A stretch of DNA of 64,000 nt from Flammula alnicola (Eukaryota > Basidiomycota > Agaricomycetes > Agaricales > Strophariaceae). Location of the stretch: the NCBI GenBank assembly GCA_015499995.1, contig JADNRV010000130.1, forward strand, positions 91,212-155,211, in the 5' to 3' direction. This document shows, in pieces, positions 12,093 to 23,864 of the stretch; position 1 is the stretch's first letter; the number at the start of each line of letters is the position of its first letter. A program made the translations under genes and the position numbers. The notes below the pieces were generated by a model. That model searched no databases, was not told the origin of the DNA, and saw only the letters and a list, made by a program, of their open reading frames with translations.

Positions 12093-12714
12093 TATAACTA
12101 TTATAAGTCTGACGGTTGATGGCAGCGCGAGGTCGCGATCGCGTATTGATTTCAGAGTATTTTAATGATAAATCGTAATACCCATTATGCATGTAAAGAC
12201 AGCCATAATAAACGACGGTGATATGAATCTATCTTATAAAACGACATGGGTTCTCACGGGGGGATAAATCGGGCGCGGCTCATTGGCCAGAGACAAAGAC
12301 ACACACTCATTGGCTTGGGCTTACAGAGATCTGTGGCGAGGCACGGGCACGCGACTCTTTGATGGTCTGGCCTGCTCTCGGCCCTCACTCTAGACGTTAC
12401 CATTGGCTTACAAGTTACAATGTTGAACTATCTCTGGCACAACTCTTTCACCGTGCAAAGCACGGGTCCACAGTCTAGTACAATAAATACAACAACCCAA
12501 GCGCAATCTGGGCCGTGGTTTCGTCGAGGAGCTTTGTGGAATCAGGATCTTGCTCTCCCTCGGCATCAAGATTACGATCATTTTTCCCTCCTTTCTAATT
12601 TTATTTTCATTGGATGTGCTATCCTACGACTTCTAATTATTAAAATGGCCACTGCAGTGTCTAAACGATTCTCGATGCATATCTACTCTGCGAAGACAGA
12701 CGGGCCGGCTTGAT

Positions 12715-12889
12715 ACCCCTTCATGTGATGTCTTGATGTGCGATGACCGGCATCAGTCCAGTCAAGTCATTTGAAGTTTGAACATCATGCATTCATGCAT
12801 CATGACCGTCAAGACCGGTCATGACCAAGTCATCGTTGTTATGACCGTGAATTTGATTTTTCAGTCAATTGACCGTCCAGGACTAGTTA
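12715..12889. repeat. Block of short GTCA-rich motifs, right
   Basis: Dense ATGACCG, GTCATGACC and CAGTCAATTGACC motifs ending in CCAGGACTAG, parallel in direction to the block at 11947-12092. No open reading frame or transposase is seen near it. 12890-13250 holds nothing I can support. Confidence 0.6.
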
Positions 12890-13249
12890 CTACCAGTAAG
12901 ATATATATTTGTGAACAGAAAGTGGAATCTGGATTGTACTCGCCCCTTCCGATTCCCGCTCACTTACATTTCGTTCATCGTGCTCCGAGTCAAAAACTTC
13001 AAAGTTCCTAGGGGACATGCCGCGCCTTCAAGCATTCACTGTAGATGGCCTTCCGCTACTCCCCGCTCCTTTAGATGCCTCGCGAGAAGAAGAAATGATG
13101 ATGAGTGCATAAAACATCTCCGATCTTGGGACTAGAGTACACCCCGATCGAGAAGTTCGAACAGTTCATGCTTCAGCAACGTGTTGAGTGCTGCCCATTT
13201 CCCTGACATTACTTGGCTCGTGTGGGCCACTGCTCCTGCGAGGGAATGA

Positions 13250-13970
13250 CTTCATATGGTTTTCCAGACTAGAGAAATGTTGCAATTACGCGTGAGGTTA
13301 TTTCATCATAGAATGCGCGTATCCGGGCACTCGCATACTGTTTACAGTGTTGGGCTCAACCATGCGAGTGTTGCCGCTATTCACAATGGCTTCCGAGTCT
13401 GCTGCGATTACGGTACAATATTGGGGCTCGACATGCAGAGGAAGGTCCAGGGGACGCGTGGCGAGAGGCGTACTGCCCAAGATTGATAAAGTGAGGGTAA
13501 TGGGTTGGATCTGTATCATCTGTTGACGTTTGGCCGCCAGCGGCGCGATAACGAGGTGGGGAGTTGGAACTGAGGAGGATGATCGAAAGATGTTGAAGCG
13601 TATGTACAAAAATTGATAAGAGAGTGGAGTTAATGGGAGAATTCAATGTGTTTGGTACAGTCAATTCGAACTTACGCATGGTGATGCCCCTTTAATTCGG
13701 TGGAAACTGGAGAACCTCGACTAAGCTGGACCTGAATCTGGAATTTTTTGGCCGTCCGTTCCTGTTCAAAATGAAGTCCCGAATCAGGATCGCTTCTTGT
13801 CTCTAACCATCGTGTCCTGCCCAGCAATCTCGAACTCGGGAAATTGACAGCCTTACGTCATGAGACAGCGATTAAGCGCTAAGCGCCCATTCGGGCACGA
13901 GGTCTCAAGTATATTGTCTGGCTGGTCGTCTACTGATAACCCACTGTCTTACCTCAAAACCACAACTGCG
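13250..13970 (+). repeat. Upstream region of the BTB gene, shared with relics at 5.7, 9.9 and 17.2 kb
   Basis: The 5' flank of the intact BTB gene recurs in diverged form at 5730-6470 and 9880-10165, and in part at about 17200-17390 (GAATGCGTATCCG, TTGCCGCTATTCACA, GCTGCGATTACGG landmarks). It holds no supported gene and probably carries the BTB promoter. Confidence 0.7.
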
Positions 13971-14954
13971 ATGGACTCTGACATCTCCCCCAATTCCTGC
14001 CCCACTGTCTCTGCGCTATGTACGTTCTTCTTCGATTCTCGATCTACCGCCGCAGTTGACTTATATTCCATCTTGACTTTGCTCGATGCAGTTGATGATC
14101 CCAATGCAGATATAACTTTCAAGTCTTCCGATGGCGTCTTGTTCAAGATATACAAGAAGCATCTCGAGTCAAATAGTGCAGGATTCGCTGTTCCGGAACG
14201 TATCTCTGTGGATAACGAAGTCGTATCTGTGGCGGAATCATCTCAAGTCCTCGAGATTTTGTTCCGATTCATCCATCCATGTTCTGAATCTCAGCAATAT
14301 CGACAACCATTTGTGATTGATATGGAACCTTCAATGCTTTTTGCGGTGGCAGAAGCGGCAGAAAAGTATATTGTGTTCGGCGCCATGAATACTTTTATTA
14401 CTCGTATGCAGTACGCATTGGCTTCTCTTCGATATATGTTAATCTAGATCTTTCGCTTACGTTTCTCATTGGAGTCAAATGGTTTCGCAACACCCAGTCG
14501 AAATTTTGAATCATTGCGTCAGGCACGACTATCCGAATCTTGTGGATGAAGCAGCCATCAACATGATCTCTGTCTCTCTCGGAAAGGTGGCGACAGGTTT
14601 AACTCACCCTGGCCTCTTAGCAAAATGGGTGCGCCTGTTGTTTGTTGTGTCACTTTGTAGTATCTCTAATTAAGGGTGCGGGCTTTCTAGTTAATTTACT
14701 ACAATCGATGGCTCGAGCAAGTTAAATCAGAGCATGTGAAAATGTTGGAAGCAGGATCCTGCGTTACTTTCCATTATCGAAGAGCTGCCTACTTGGCTCA
14801 AGCCCTCGCCAATCCTCGTTTAGGAGTAAACGTGCCTTCAAATTTGGATGGAATCGATTGTGCCATGAGCTGCTCTTGCCCCAGCCGATTCCTTCGATCA
14901 ACAAAGGGCATTCAGAAACGATTCGCGGATATCCCAAAATTTAGCTCTATGTAA
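13971..14954 (+). CDS. BTB/POZ domain protein
   Basis: Intact gene: exons 13971-14019, 14092-14410, 14475-14628, 14691-14954; 786 nt, 261 residues. The BTB domain starts right after the first intron (FDDPNADITFKSSDGVLFKI) and runs through the region VAESSQVLEILFRFIHP and AEAAEKYIVFGAMNT, as in the large agaricomycete BTB family. The C-terminal half (HPVEILNHCVRHDYP, LANPRLGVNVPSNLDG) is also family-like. BTB domains mediate protein-protein contacts, often as Cullin-3 adaptors; the partner here is unknown. The ATG at 13971 is preferred over an upstream in-frame one at 13860 because the same ATG and leader are kept in two relics (6471 and about 10169). Surrounded by duplicated, shuffled sequence. 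Confidence 0.87.
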
Positions 14955-15343
14955 ATACTTTCTGTCAAACACTTATATCCGAAGCTACGGTCGTTTAATA
15001 CCCTGACATCTCCCTTCTGACGAGACACAGGGAACCAACAAGCAAGAAATCATTATATTCCCTTGCTGCAATTCGACATAAATAAAATACAAGGACGCCA
15101 TATTCGTGCAAGCTGTGGATGCATAAAAATGCAGGGCCCATAAGATCCTTTATGCTTATCGCGTTGTCGCGTAAGTGTAGGCGCCATTGTCGTCACCTCG
15201 CGCCGTTCACTCTAGCCAGAGAACTTGTTCATCTTTTCAGCGTTTCGACTTGTCCGTGAATCTTAAGACGCCGGACGGCTGACCCAGGTAGAAATTTTGT
15301 TCTAGAGTCAAAATTGCTGACGGGCTTATAGCTGTCTATCCCA

Positions 15344-17165
15344 TTTTATAATAAAGTCGTCTGTAGGCTGTCGACCTCTCCAACCATCTGATTCGCGATA
15401 CGCGCACGAAATCAGAGTGGTGAAAGAACGCGCTTCGTATATATAGCGAAAAGAACTGTCCGAATGCCTCAGCAACCCGTTGTGGATTACAAATGCGTCT
15501 AGTGCGGTAGCCTATGCGTCTATCTATGCCTTGACTTCTCCAACTGAGTCCTTCCCCCTTTGGGCGCCTTTTGGTTGCAGAGATATGCCAGCTCAAGGTG
15601 GCTCCGACGACGACGACAGAAGTCTTGCAGCTCATAGAGGAAGTATGCGAAGATTGAGAGCTATCGACGGGCTTGCCGCAATAGGTCAACTGTGAGCACT
15701 GAGTCATATGAGCGGTTCTGTCGTCGATCGTCGTCGCGTGAACTCTTGCACCCTCTCGGAGGATACATGGGCTCCCCCTTGCAATGGTCACCACTCCTGA
15801 GCAACCGCAAATCCCCAGCTATTCTACGGTTTATGCCTATCGACAGTTTTTGGTCTGATAATCCATCGCGACCGGGGTAGCTAGGACGACGACGACAGAT
15901 GCTCAAAGAGGAAGTATGCGAAGGCGAGAGCTATCGACGGGCGTGCCGCAATAGGTCGGCTGTGAGCACTGAATCGTATGAGCGGTTCTGTCGTCAATCG
16001 TCGTCGCAAACCCTTGCATCCCAACATCCAGGACGCGCAGGCCCCCCAGGCGAAGAACGTCTCACGCCGCCAACTGTCACTGGCCTACTACGGTCTACCG
16101 ACATCTACAACAACTCTTGTACTCCGAAGTTGGCGCGCCTTTGGTGGTTTTGTGCGGTGTGGTGATGGTGTGGTGTGGACAACCCCGGCGGCGACCATAA
16201 TGACCAGAGTCATAGCAATAGCGATAGGTACTGGGTCGAAGGGTAGTGGTGTTTATCTTTGAAATTGCCGAAGCAAGATCATGGAAGATCGACGTGCCCC
16301 ACATTGGGTCACCCTACCGCTATGCATGACTCTTTCGGCGCGCCAGATTGGGATAGACAAGAGAGAAGGAGGCCGCTGAAGACATCGCGTGAGTCATGAT
16401 GGAGAGCATAGGCAAATGATAAATACCGAGACGGTCGTGGCCTCCAGCCATAAGCAGGCGCCACGAGATACGGCAGAAATGATTTCGAGCATGCCGTTGT
16501 CGAGCGTCCGAGGAGAAATGGTCAGGGTGACTGGTCGGCCAAGGCAAGATACGCAAGGTCGAGTACTCGATGCCTAGTTGACATGCGAGATTAATACTGT
16601 GGCGAGCAGTATGGCGTTGACCGGCGAGTGAGTGTCTAATGGATGACGGGTTAGTCGAGAAGAAAGTGGTGATTCGACACGGGACATACCTATGGTGACG
16701 GCTCGGCCGCCAGTATATTGACTAGTTGACCATTACTGAGTGGTTGAGTAAAGGCTAGTGGACAAGCGACAGATGTTGTCGATCGACCATGGACAGACAA
16801 AGCATCCAGACCTACGTGAAGTGTGAATATAGTGAACACTGTAAGTATATGAAGGGCGTCGACGTACAATAGACAATATCGCCTAGGCGAGATGGCTGGC
16901 GTTGACCGATAACGACGATCATGAGCCACGCGCATGGCGATGGGGTGGTAGAAACGAAGCTACAGCACTACATGTCAAGAGGATGCAATAGCATCGTGTG
17001 AAGTGTATAAAAATTGAGAGAGAAGAAGTAGGAGAGATGGTGGTGGTTTGAGATAGAGAGAGACGGGGAGGATCGGGAGTCTTTTATACACCTGCAGAGT
17101 GGCTGACGGCTATTCTGGAAATAACGGCCAGTTTCAAAATAAGCCCGCCTCCAGGCGAGTTTATG
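15344..17165. repeat. Segmental duplication, copy 2 (partner 4026-5720)
   Basis: Same orientation as 4026-5720 and highly similar over most of its length, including the internal direct repeat (units from about 15630 and 15901; spacing 271 here, 242 in copy 1). It contains insertions relative to copy 1, for example near 15440-15475 and 16700-16800. It ends with module M2 (about 16990-17165), followed by a short piece of the BTB upstream region to about 17390. No gene is supported in 14955-18043. Confidence 0.85.
16990..17165. repeat. Dispersed repeat module M2, copy 3
   Basis: Right end of the segmental duplication; third copy of the module at 5560 and 10430, with TTTTATACACC and GCCTCCAGGCGAGTTT landmarks. 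Confidence 0.72.
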
Positions 17166-18043
17166 AAGGATCGCGTGTGGACGAAAATAGCTACAGAGGA
17201 TGTCGTCATATTATACCACCGTTTCAGAATAGAATGCGTATCCGTCAACCGTTGCCGCTATTCACAGTGGCTTCTGCTGCGATTACGGCGCAATATTGGA
17301 GCTCGACGCGCGGAGGAAGGGGCGTGGAGAGAGGCGTACCATCCAAGGTCGATCAAGTGAGGGTAATGGGTCGGATCTGTTGACGTCGGGATTTAGGAAA
17401 GTGAAGTTGGCGTTAGAAACGATAACGGGGTCTTTTTACGTGAAGGAGGTTGTATATCAAACTACACTTGAAAGTGATCTCTTCACGGAAGAACACTCTC
17501 GATATTCGAGCTTCGATCTGGAGGTGTTATTGGTTTAGAAACAGCTTTCATCAATTAAAAAGTAAGTATACTTACACGAACAGCGTATCATCGTTCACCG
17601 GGGGCAGGCACAGAATAAGAAATACACCTGACGGGATGCGTTGAGTATTCAAGTATACACATACGAACCTTAGCCCAATAGCGGTGTTCCTCGCCGTTTA
17701 GTTGGTTGAAGTCGAGCTGGCTCTGGCAGACGAGTGGATCTCAGAGGTGACAGTGAACCAAAATAAACTGTTGTTGGGTCCTGGACACGTAGAAGAATAA
17801 ATGTAGCAAGCTCCGAGCTCGTTAACGGCGTCCAAGGGGGGTCCAAGGCAAGTCCAAGGTTGAAGGAGACACCAGGATTTGGAGAGACCAGTGATGAATG
17901 ATTACATAATGCGTCGTTGGGCGCGTTATTTGCCCAAGTTTGTTCTAAACCGTTTCAGCCCAAGCGACCCTTGGTTGTTGACCTCACGAACCACCTCATA
18001 ACTTCTTCCGTCACCACCAATAAGGGTTGTTTTAACGCGAAAT

Positions 18044-19003
18044 ATGCTCTTATCTCTCTTGAAAAGTCCCTTTGGGCGGTCGCTGCTCGCGAAATCCGTT
18101 TCGCGGTTCCCCAATCCCACTGTCTTGCCAGCATTGTTTAGTGGAACGCGCTCTTTTTTAACGAGCGCACACATTGAAGCCCCAGAGACCCATAAAGCGG
18201 CCAAGGCGGAAAAGAAACCAAAGCAGGCCAAAGAAAAGAAGGCAAACCCGAAAGCACCCAAGAGTGAGTGGGTAATCAACCAGGGCCAGTCGACGGACTC
18301 GCACTGATGTCGGGACTGTTGCATTTTTTTAGTCATGAAAAAGGACCTCAAACCGCCATTCAAGAGACCAATGGTTCCTTGGATGGATTTCCTTCAGAAG
18401 TATATAGCGGAGCACAGGGTTTCAGGGGCAAGGATAACTAGCTTCGCGCCCCTAGCGTCTGTTGAATGGGCCAAGCTGACTGCAGAAGAGAAAGAGGTAT
18501 GATCCACTTTCTCGGTATTGCAAAGCGAGTTGATTGATCCGTCTCTATTCCAGGCATATGGGTGCACCCGTGAGGAGATGCAGGAGTACACCGAGAAGAT
18601 GAAAGAATGGCGCAAGTCACTCCCACCGACGGTCAGGAAGGCGTTAACGAAGTCCAAAAAGAAGACGGCGCGGAAGGGGCCTCTCAATGCATTTGCGCAG
18701 TACGTTTCTTCCATGAGATGCGCGCACAACCTTGCTCAACCTCGCCTTCTTTGTCCCAGATATGTCAAAGAAAACTACAGCAAAGACTCGCCCTTGACAT
18801 TCTTCGAACAAGGCAAGCATATGGGCGAGCAGTACCGCCAACTCACAGCCGAAGAGAAAGATGTTCGTTGTTCTTTTTTCTTGCTCCTCATGTTGTTTTT
18901 GTTATTAGGATTCACCGCTGATTCCATTATATCTGCATTACAGGCTTACAGGCAACGCAGTCATGAAGCCTTCGCCAAGCAGCAAGCAGAAGAAGCCAAC
19001 TAA
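18044..19003 (+). CDS. Mitochondrial HMG-box DNA-binding protein (Abf2/mtTFA-like)
   Basis: Exons 18044-18263, 18333-18496, 18554-18699, 18760-18862, 18944-19003; 693 nt, 230 residues. The N-terminus (MLLSLLKSPFGRSLLAKSVS) is rich in Ser, Arg and Leu without acids, like a mitochondrial presequence. It is followed by a Lys/Ala-rich linker and two HMG-box-like units: PPFKRPMVPWMDFLQKY..WAKLTAEEKEAY, and GPLNAFAQYVKENY..YRQLTAEEKDAYR. This is the layout of mitochondrial nucleoid packaging proteins such as yeast Abf2. It probably compacts and maintains mtDNA. Convergent with the next gene, 230 bases apart. Exact orthology is inferred from layout. Confidence 0.82.
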
Positions 19004-19233
19004 ACCTTCTATCGTCCAAGGCCTTCAATGACTGCGGTGTGCCTTCAACTTGAAGTGTCTTGATACCGTATTTATTCTGCCTCATCAACGGATGTGTTTC
19101 CCGTAATTCAGTGTAAAGACTCTTTATTCGTAATGTGCACAATGAAGCACCCTTTTTTGATCTATTCGCTACTTTCACCGCTGCTCATTTTTGCCTTGTC
19201 CTTGTCAGTCGCCGAGAGAAGACGAAAAATTCA

Positions 19234-20398
19234 TTAATAACAAGGTGCGTTAGCTAAAGCTTCAACAGATTTTTGTATTGTGTCTAGAGCCCAACTTTGG
19301 TCCCCTTCAGAAAGAGCAGTTGCTTCACTCCTGCGTTCCTTCAAGACGATAAGGGCTAAAAATAGCGAATACCAAATTCTCTTGGTTTTTTGTCTCGGGA
19401 ATGTGATTAGTCGGCGGCCTCCGCTTCCGGTGTAACCTTCAACGAGTGCGGTGGAGGGTGCTGGGGGCAAGAAGAAACTTTCGAGGAGGGGATCACCCCA
19501 AAGCGCGTGTGCGACATTCGGAAGGATCGCCGCAATTCCGTGTGTCTTGGTAGCCGGGTGGGAGGGCAGAGAGATATAGATATCATCTTCAGACCCCGTA
19601 AGCCATATGAGGGACGGAACCTCCACGTCGTCGAAGAGGAAAAACCCGATGGCACGCGACAAGTAGCGTCGGATGTCCTCGTACGGGAGCTCTACGCCGG
19701 CGGATTGGAATTCATGCAGCAGGGTTTCGAGGAGGTGCGTGAATGTTTCCTGCCAGCTGTACGAAGGCTCCCTTGGCTCGTCCAGCCGGGCTAGGCCAAA
19801 CCAGTCGTTCTGCACACCGCTGTGCAGCTGGCCCAGGAACTTTCCGATCTGGAGGTCGACGAGCACGGCGTCTTCTGGGCTGAGGAACCCGGATTTGCGC
19901 GCGGTCGAGAGGGGTATGATATCGGCTGACGTTATCGGCGAGGCTGGGGAGAGGAGAATGTTGAACGGAGCGAGCTCGAGGGTTGTGTCGAGTGTAGAAT
20001 CTGGGATAGGAATGTCTGTGTGGCTGCGTATGTGGGAAATCACTTTATGGACCACTGGAAGTGAGTTGGGACGATAATCTCCGTGTTCTTCTGCATTCGG
20101 CCGCTCTATCGTGACAAAGCACGAACAGGACGGCGGAGTGTTATCGTCCTGATCTACGTGCGATAAATCCAATATGTACGTCCTGGCGTTGGCAGTGTAA
20201 CTGAGGTAGAAAGTCAGCAATGAGCGAACGACGTTCTCAGTGAACTTGAAAGAGGCCAGTCGCCTACCTGTATCCTTTATTCTTTATCTCTGTGATCAAC
20301 CTCACGAGAGATTGGCCGTGGCCAGCGACATGCTTGCGGATTATTTTCTCCGCTTGCTCTTTGCTGAGAGAAAGAGGTTCGGCATCTGGACTTGACAT
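19234..20398 (-). CDS. Aminoglycoside-phosphotransferase/kinase-fold family protein
   Basis: Two exons, 20398-20268 and 20200-19234; the join (GGATACAG / TTACACTG) gives 1098 nt, 365 residues. Sequence features fit the fungal APH-like family: an N-terminal lobe with TYILDLSH and CSCFVTIERP, then ELAPFNILLSPASP, LVDLQIGKFLGQLHSGVQND and a hydrophobic C-terminal helical region (RIWYSLFLALIVLKERR). The Brenner-type HGDLHxxN loop is not obvious, so catalysis is doubtful or divergent. An in-frame upstream ATG at 20476 would add 26 residues; 20398 was chosen because it begins the compact MSSPDAEPLSLSKEQAEK helix. Substrate unknown. Confidence 0.72.
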
Positions 20399-21056
20399 GG
20401 CCAGACGAACGTTGGACGAGCTACTTGAATCATTGCGCCAATTCAAGTTGCTGGTGACTGTGGGACTCCAGGTCATTGGTGCCGATGATTACACACAAAC
20501 ATTTGCCATCAATGAAGCACAGCTTTCAAGTTCAAATCGCGCTCAGGGACTCGGATGTTCTGTCCTTCATCTCCTGAATATTTGAAACCTGATCCACTGT
20601 TGACCCGTTCAGCACTGGCCATGGGCGCTAAATTATTACAACCGTTGCCTGTCCATGATGAGGTCAAGCTTGTGATCATTTTCTTTCGCGTTCTGAAATT
20701 GACTCGGAGCTAATTCAAGTAAACCCTTTGTTATAGTAACGGGAATGCAACAAACCAACCGTTAATACCACCTACTGTCAGGAGCTTTTCAAAGACATTG
20801 GGATGCCTAGGCCATCAAAAATGTTTCTTTCTCCTGAGGACAAATGAAGATCGTCTACCTTGAGTTGCTTTGTCCGCCGATTTCAGATTTCTTTGTGGCC
20901 AGGGACATGGACATCTGGAGCAGTATTTAATCCCCCCATCCTCTTCTCGAAGTGGCCCTGTTCTGTTATTTCAACCCCTGGAGCGCTCAGCAATGAATCA
21001 TTCTTGGCTCTTTTATAAAATCTTGCCGAGGTTCTCCTTCCTATCGTCTTTCTAAT
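20399..21056. other. Intergenic region without a supported gene
   Basis: Between the APH-like gene and the BCS1 relic. A short open stretch starts at 20992 (MNHSWLFYKILPRF) and ends at 21055. It could be the lost N-terminus of the relic but stops before it joins it. Confidence 0.4.
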
Positions 21057-22113
21057 TTAAATTTCTCTCGGGGACACCAAATTCCGCCTTCAACCCGGCT
21101 TATATATTTCTAGCCATTGTCTTCGCACTTTGGAAGCTGCAGAGCATAAATGTGACCAGTATTCTCTGGGAGTTCTTTTCAGTCAGTGCAACGTTTACCG
21201 AACGCGATCCTAACTATAGTAAGTCTCTATTTCTGTGATTATCTGGAAGAGTAATATTTACGATACACAGATTGGATGCTTTCTTGGATCGCTGCTCACA
21301 GGGAATGGGGTGAGTGGTGCACTCGTCGAAGAAGGCTTTCGTCATTGACAAATGTTTTCTAACTACAGGAAAAATACGTATAACGGCTATCAGTACCTCA
21401 GTCAGCGGCTACATAAATTCGAGCTTTTATTTTGGAGAGGTTTCGCCTAGCGCCGCTGAGGTTTCTCAGATGATTTACACGCTTCCTCATATCGACGAAG
21501 TCTACCACCTGTGGACCAACTCTGCACATCTGATTTTCCTTTCTCGCGCTACTCATGAAGTCAGGTCAATTTTCTACGCTTTCTCTATCTGGCAGGAGTT
21601 GGACGCTCGTTCTTCTGATTACCACTGGTTCTTTTGGGAAGATGGAATGCTGCCTAGATATCAGGTGTGTTGTGCACAATGCCGTTCAGGCGACATGAAT
21701 CTGATTGAAGTCGATTATAGGATGATGACTAGAAACCCTGCACACCTATTTAGTCTTCTGCAAGGAGCTCGCGAACAATTTATATCATCGCAGAAGAAGA
21801 CGATCAATATCTATTATCCTGATAGGTATTAATTGTCCCTTAAAATAAGACTGCTTGATGAATCAAATTGCAAATCCTCAGAGACAACGTTCACTGGAGG
21901 CACACGCCGAGCGTCCACTGTCTTCTATCATTCTGGGAACCAGATGGCAGAAACCGCGCTGGCACACAACCGTGCACAGCCGCTGATGAATCTACACTAT
22001 CTAATCTAATCCTACGGCAGAGGCCACTACTACAGCGTGGACGAAACATTCTCCGAATGCATGCGATGGGCCTCGATGAAGATACACATATTCAAATGAA
22101 AAGTTCGCGTTGA
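21057..22113 (+). pseudogene. BCS1-like AAA protein relic (N-terminal BCS1 domain only)
   Basis: Exons can be read at about 21057-21219, 21271-21309, 21369-21826 and 21879-22113. They give a membrane helix (AYIFLAIVFALWKLQ), ERDPNYNWMLSWIAAHREWG, a diverged BCS1_N core, LFSLLQGAREQFISSQKKTI and a stretch aligning with the W-R motif that leads into the ATPase domain. After DNVHWRHTPSVH the frame no longer follows the family, and the Walker A/B AAA ATPase module that should follow is absent. No start codon joins the first exon cleanly (stop at about 21053-21055). BCS1 family proteins are AAA ATPases of mitochondria or other membranes; this remnant cannot hydrolyse ATP. Confidence 0.68.
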
Positions 22114-23054
22114 GAAGCAAGTTGAGTAGCGAGGATGTCGGTGCATTCTTCTTTGGGGTCGCTTAGATATTGAAGTCGTGGGTCCATTGACCAAATTTGG
22201 CGATATTTTAAAAAGGTGGATTCTGGGATGACGACGAGGGGAGGGCCGGCAATTCCGCAGCAGTATTCGAGGTGGGCAAGGAACGAAATAGTTTGGAGTG
22301 TTTTGTCGAGAACTAAAATAGAGTAACGAAATGTCGGTTGAAGGTCCAGGAGAGAAGGTGTGATGGCAGCTGCATGAATTTTCGCTGCTGCGCCCGTGTT
22401 TGGTTGCAAACAACTATTTTTGGCATGGAGCGCCAAGGCACATGACGAAAGCCTCTTTCTCTCACGACAACGAATTGAACAGCGCTCCAAATCTGGCCCT
22501 CCAAATAACGTCGTGGTAGCTCCACTCTTCAACACGTTGCCCCGACGAAGTGACTCGAAAAGGTCTCTGCTCAGCGCGTTTTCCTAAAAGCGGTTGCACC
22601 ACGGAAAAGTGGGGCCGCGAGCCCTGTCTACGTTTTTGCATGCAGCTGTAAAACCTGCCCAATCGGCTCGTAGCACTAATCATGCTTCTTTGCGCTTCAA
22701 ACTGCCAGATTATGGGGTACGTTCCTTCAAACCTCTCGCTCATTCCGAACTTGAAGTTATTCGGAAACAGAAGAAGATCAGTGTCTTGTTTCAATAGCTG
22801 AGACATCTGAGATAGTGATAGACTCGTCTAAGCTATCCGACACCAAATATCATATCCTTCGAGTTGGGCGCTCTCTTGTCTCCCTTCTCCCTTTCAGTTA
22901 GCTCAAAATTGTCAGTAGACGTTGATCCTGTCGGTGTCTCTCTGATTAGTGAGTTTATTGCATCATCTTTTGCAAATTTCTTTCTCTCACACGCGCTATG
23001 CAGATACAGTGAAAAGTCAAACCTCAAATCACCGCCCGTAAATTTCAACAAGTC

Positions 23055-23864
23055 ATGGGCGACCCCTCAGCCCTCCGCTTCATATCCGCTGAGTCCGCCA
23101 GCACCCCTATCGACTGGAGTAAGGTGCCCGAAGCATCAAGGGAATTCTTCCACAAAGGTTGGGGCACCGATTGGAGGACGGAAAAAATGCGCCCCCTACC
23201 AGCGACCATCGGCGGCCTGGCGGACATGCTGCACGGATCCAAGTTCTTCGGCTATTTGGATTCCAAGCGCTGCACCCTCCTCCTCGATATCAGCGAGTTT
23301 GGGATCGCCACTTCCGCAACTGCTCGCCACGCTACTAGTGAGAATACGACGCAAGTTGGTCCACGGTTCTATATGAGGTATTCCGACGAAGTCTGGTTCG
23401 TGCTCCTCATTCCTGGGGTGCGAAACGGCGCTGTTGGGTATAGCCCTAAGGTTGAAGACAAGGTCACAGACGAGACCGTCGAAGAAGAGGGCCGGAACGA
23501 CGGCAAAGGCCGGAATGATGGGGAAGAAGGAGAGAGTAACGAGGAAGAAGGAGAGAGTGACGAGGAAGGAGGAGAGAGTGACGAGGACGAGATAGAGGTA
23601 GGGGAAGAGGATTACGACTGCACGGGTACCAAGCCAGAAGAAATTGCGATGGCACAAGCGTTTGACGCCAAGCTCGACCAACAGATTAGGCGTCCGGGGG
23701 CTCTAGATCTGTTGGACTTTACCAAGACACTGGGTGGCTGGTCGGCAAACAGTCTTAAGAGTAGTCTGCAGGCTGCAGAATTTGGGGATGCGATGATGAC
23801 GCTTCCGCTCGGGCACCCCGCTCTCAATGCCTTCCTCCAGAACACGTTCGCTCACTTGCGTTGA
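23055..23864 (+). CDS. Hypothetical acidic protein, 269 residues
   Basis: Single-exon open frame. The N-terminal about 125 residues (MGDPSALRFISAESASTPID onward) look globular with a GLADMLHGSKFFGYLD segment. Residues about 135-190 are a strongly acidic low-complexity run made by imperfect repeats of GAAGAAGGAGAGAGT-like DNA (EEGESNEEEGESDEEGGESD). The C-terminal 80 residues are globular again (AMAQAFDAKLDQQIRR, DLLDFTKTLGGWS). No family is recognised and no signal peptide or membrane helix is seen. 22114-23054 upstream holds no supported gene. Confidence 0.55.
   Translation: MGDPSALRFISAESASTPIDWSKVPEASREFFHKGWGTDWRTEKMRPLPATIGGLADMLHGSKFFGYLDSKRCTLLLDISEFGIATSATARHATSENTTQVGPRFYMRYSDEVWFVLLIPGVRNGAVGYSPKVEDKVTDETVEEEGRNDGKGRNDGEEGESNEEEGESDEEGGESDEDEIEVGEEDYDCTGTKPEEIAMAQAFDAKLDQQIRRPGALDLLDFTKTLGGWSANSLKSSLQAAEFGDAMMTLPLGHPALNAFLQNTFAHLR

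Noticed and set aside
13860..13970. Longer N-terminus for the BTB protein from the ATG at 13860
   Set aside because: The upstream part is the duplicated 5' flank, and the relics keep the ATG corresponding to 13971 as their shared start.
17926..18363. 145-codon minus-strand frame over the HMG gene's first exon
   Set aside because: Antisense shadow of the mitochondrial HMG-box gene.
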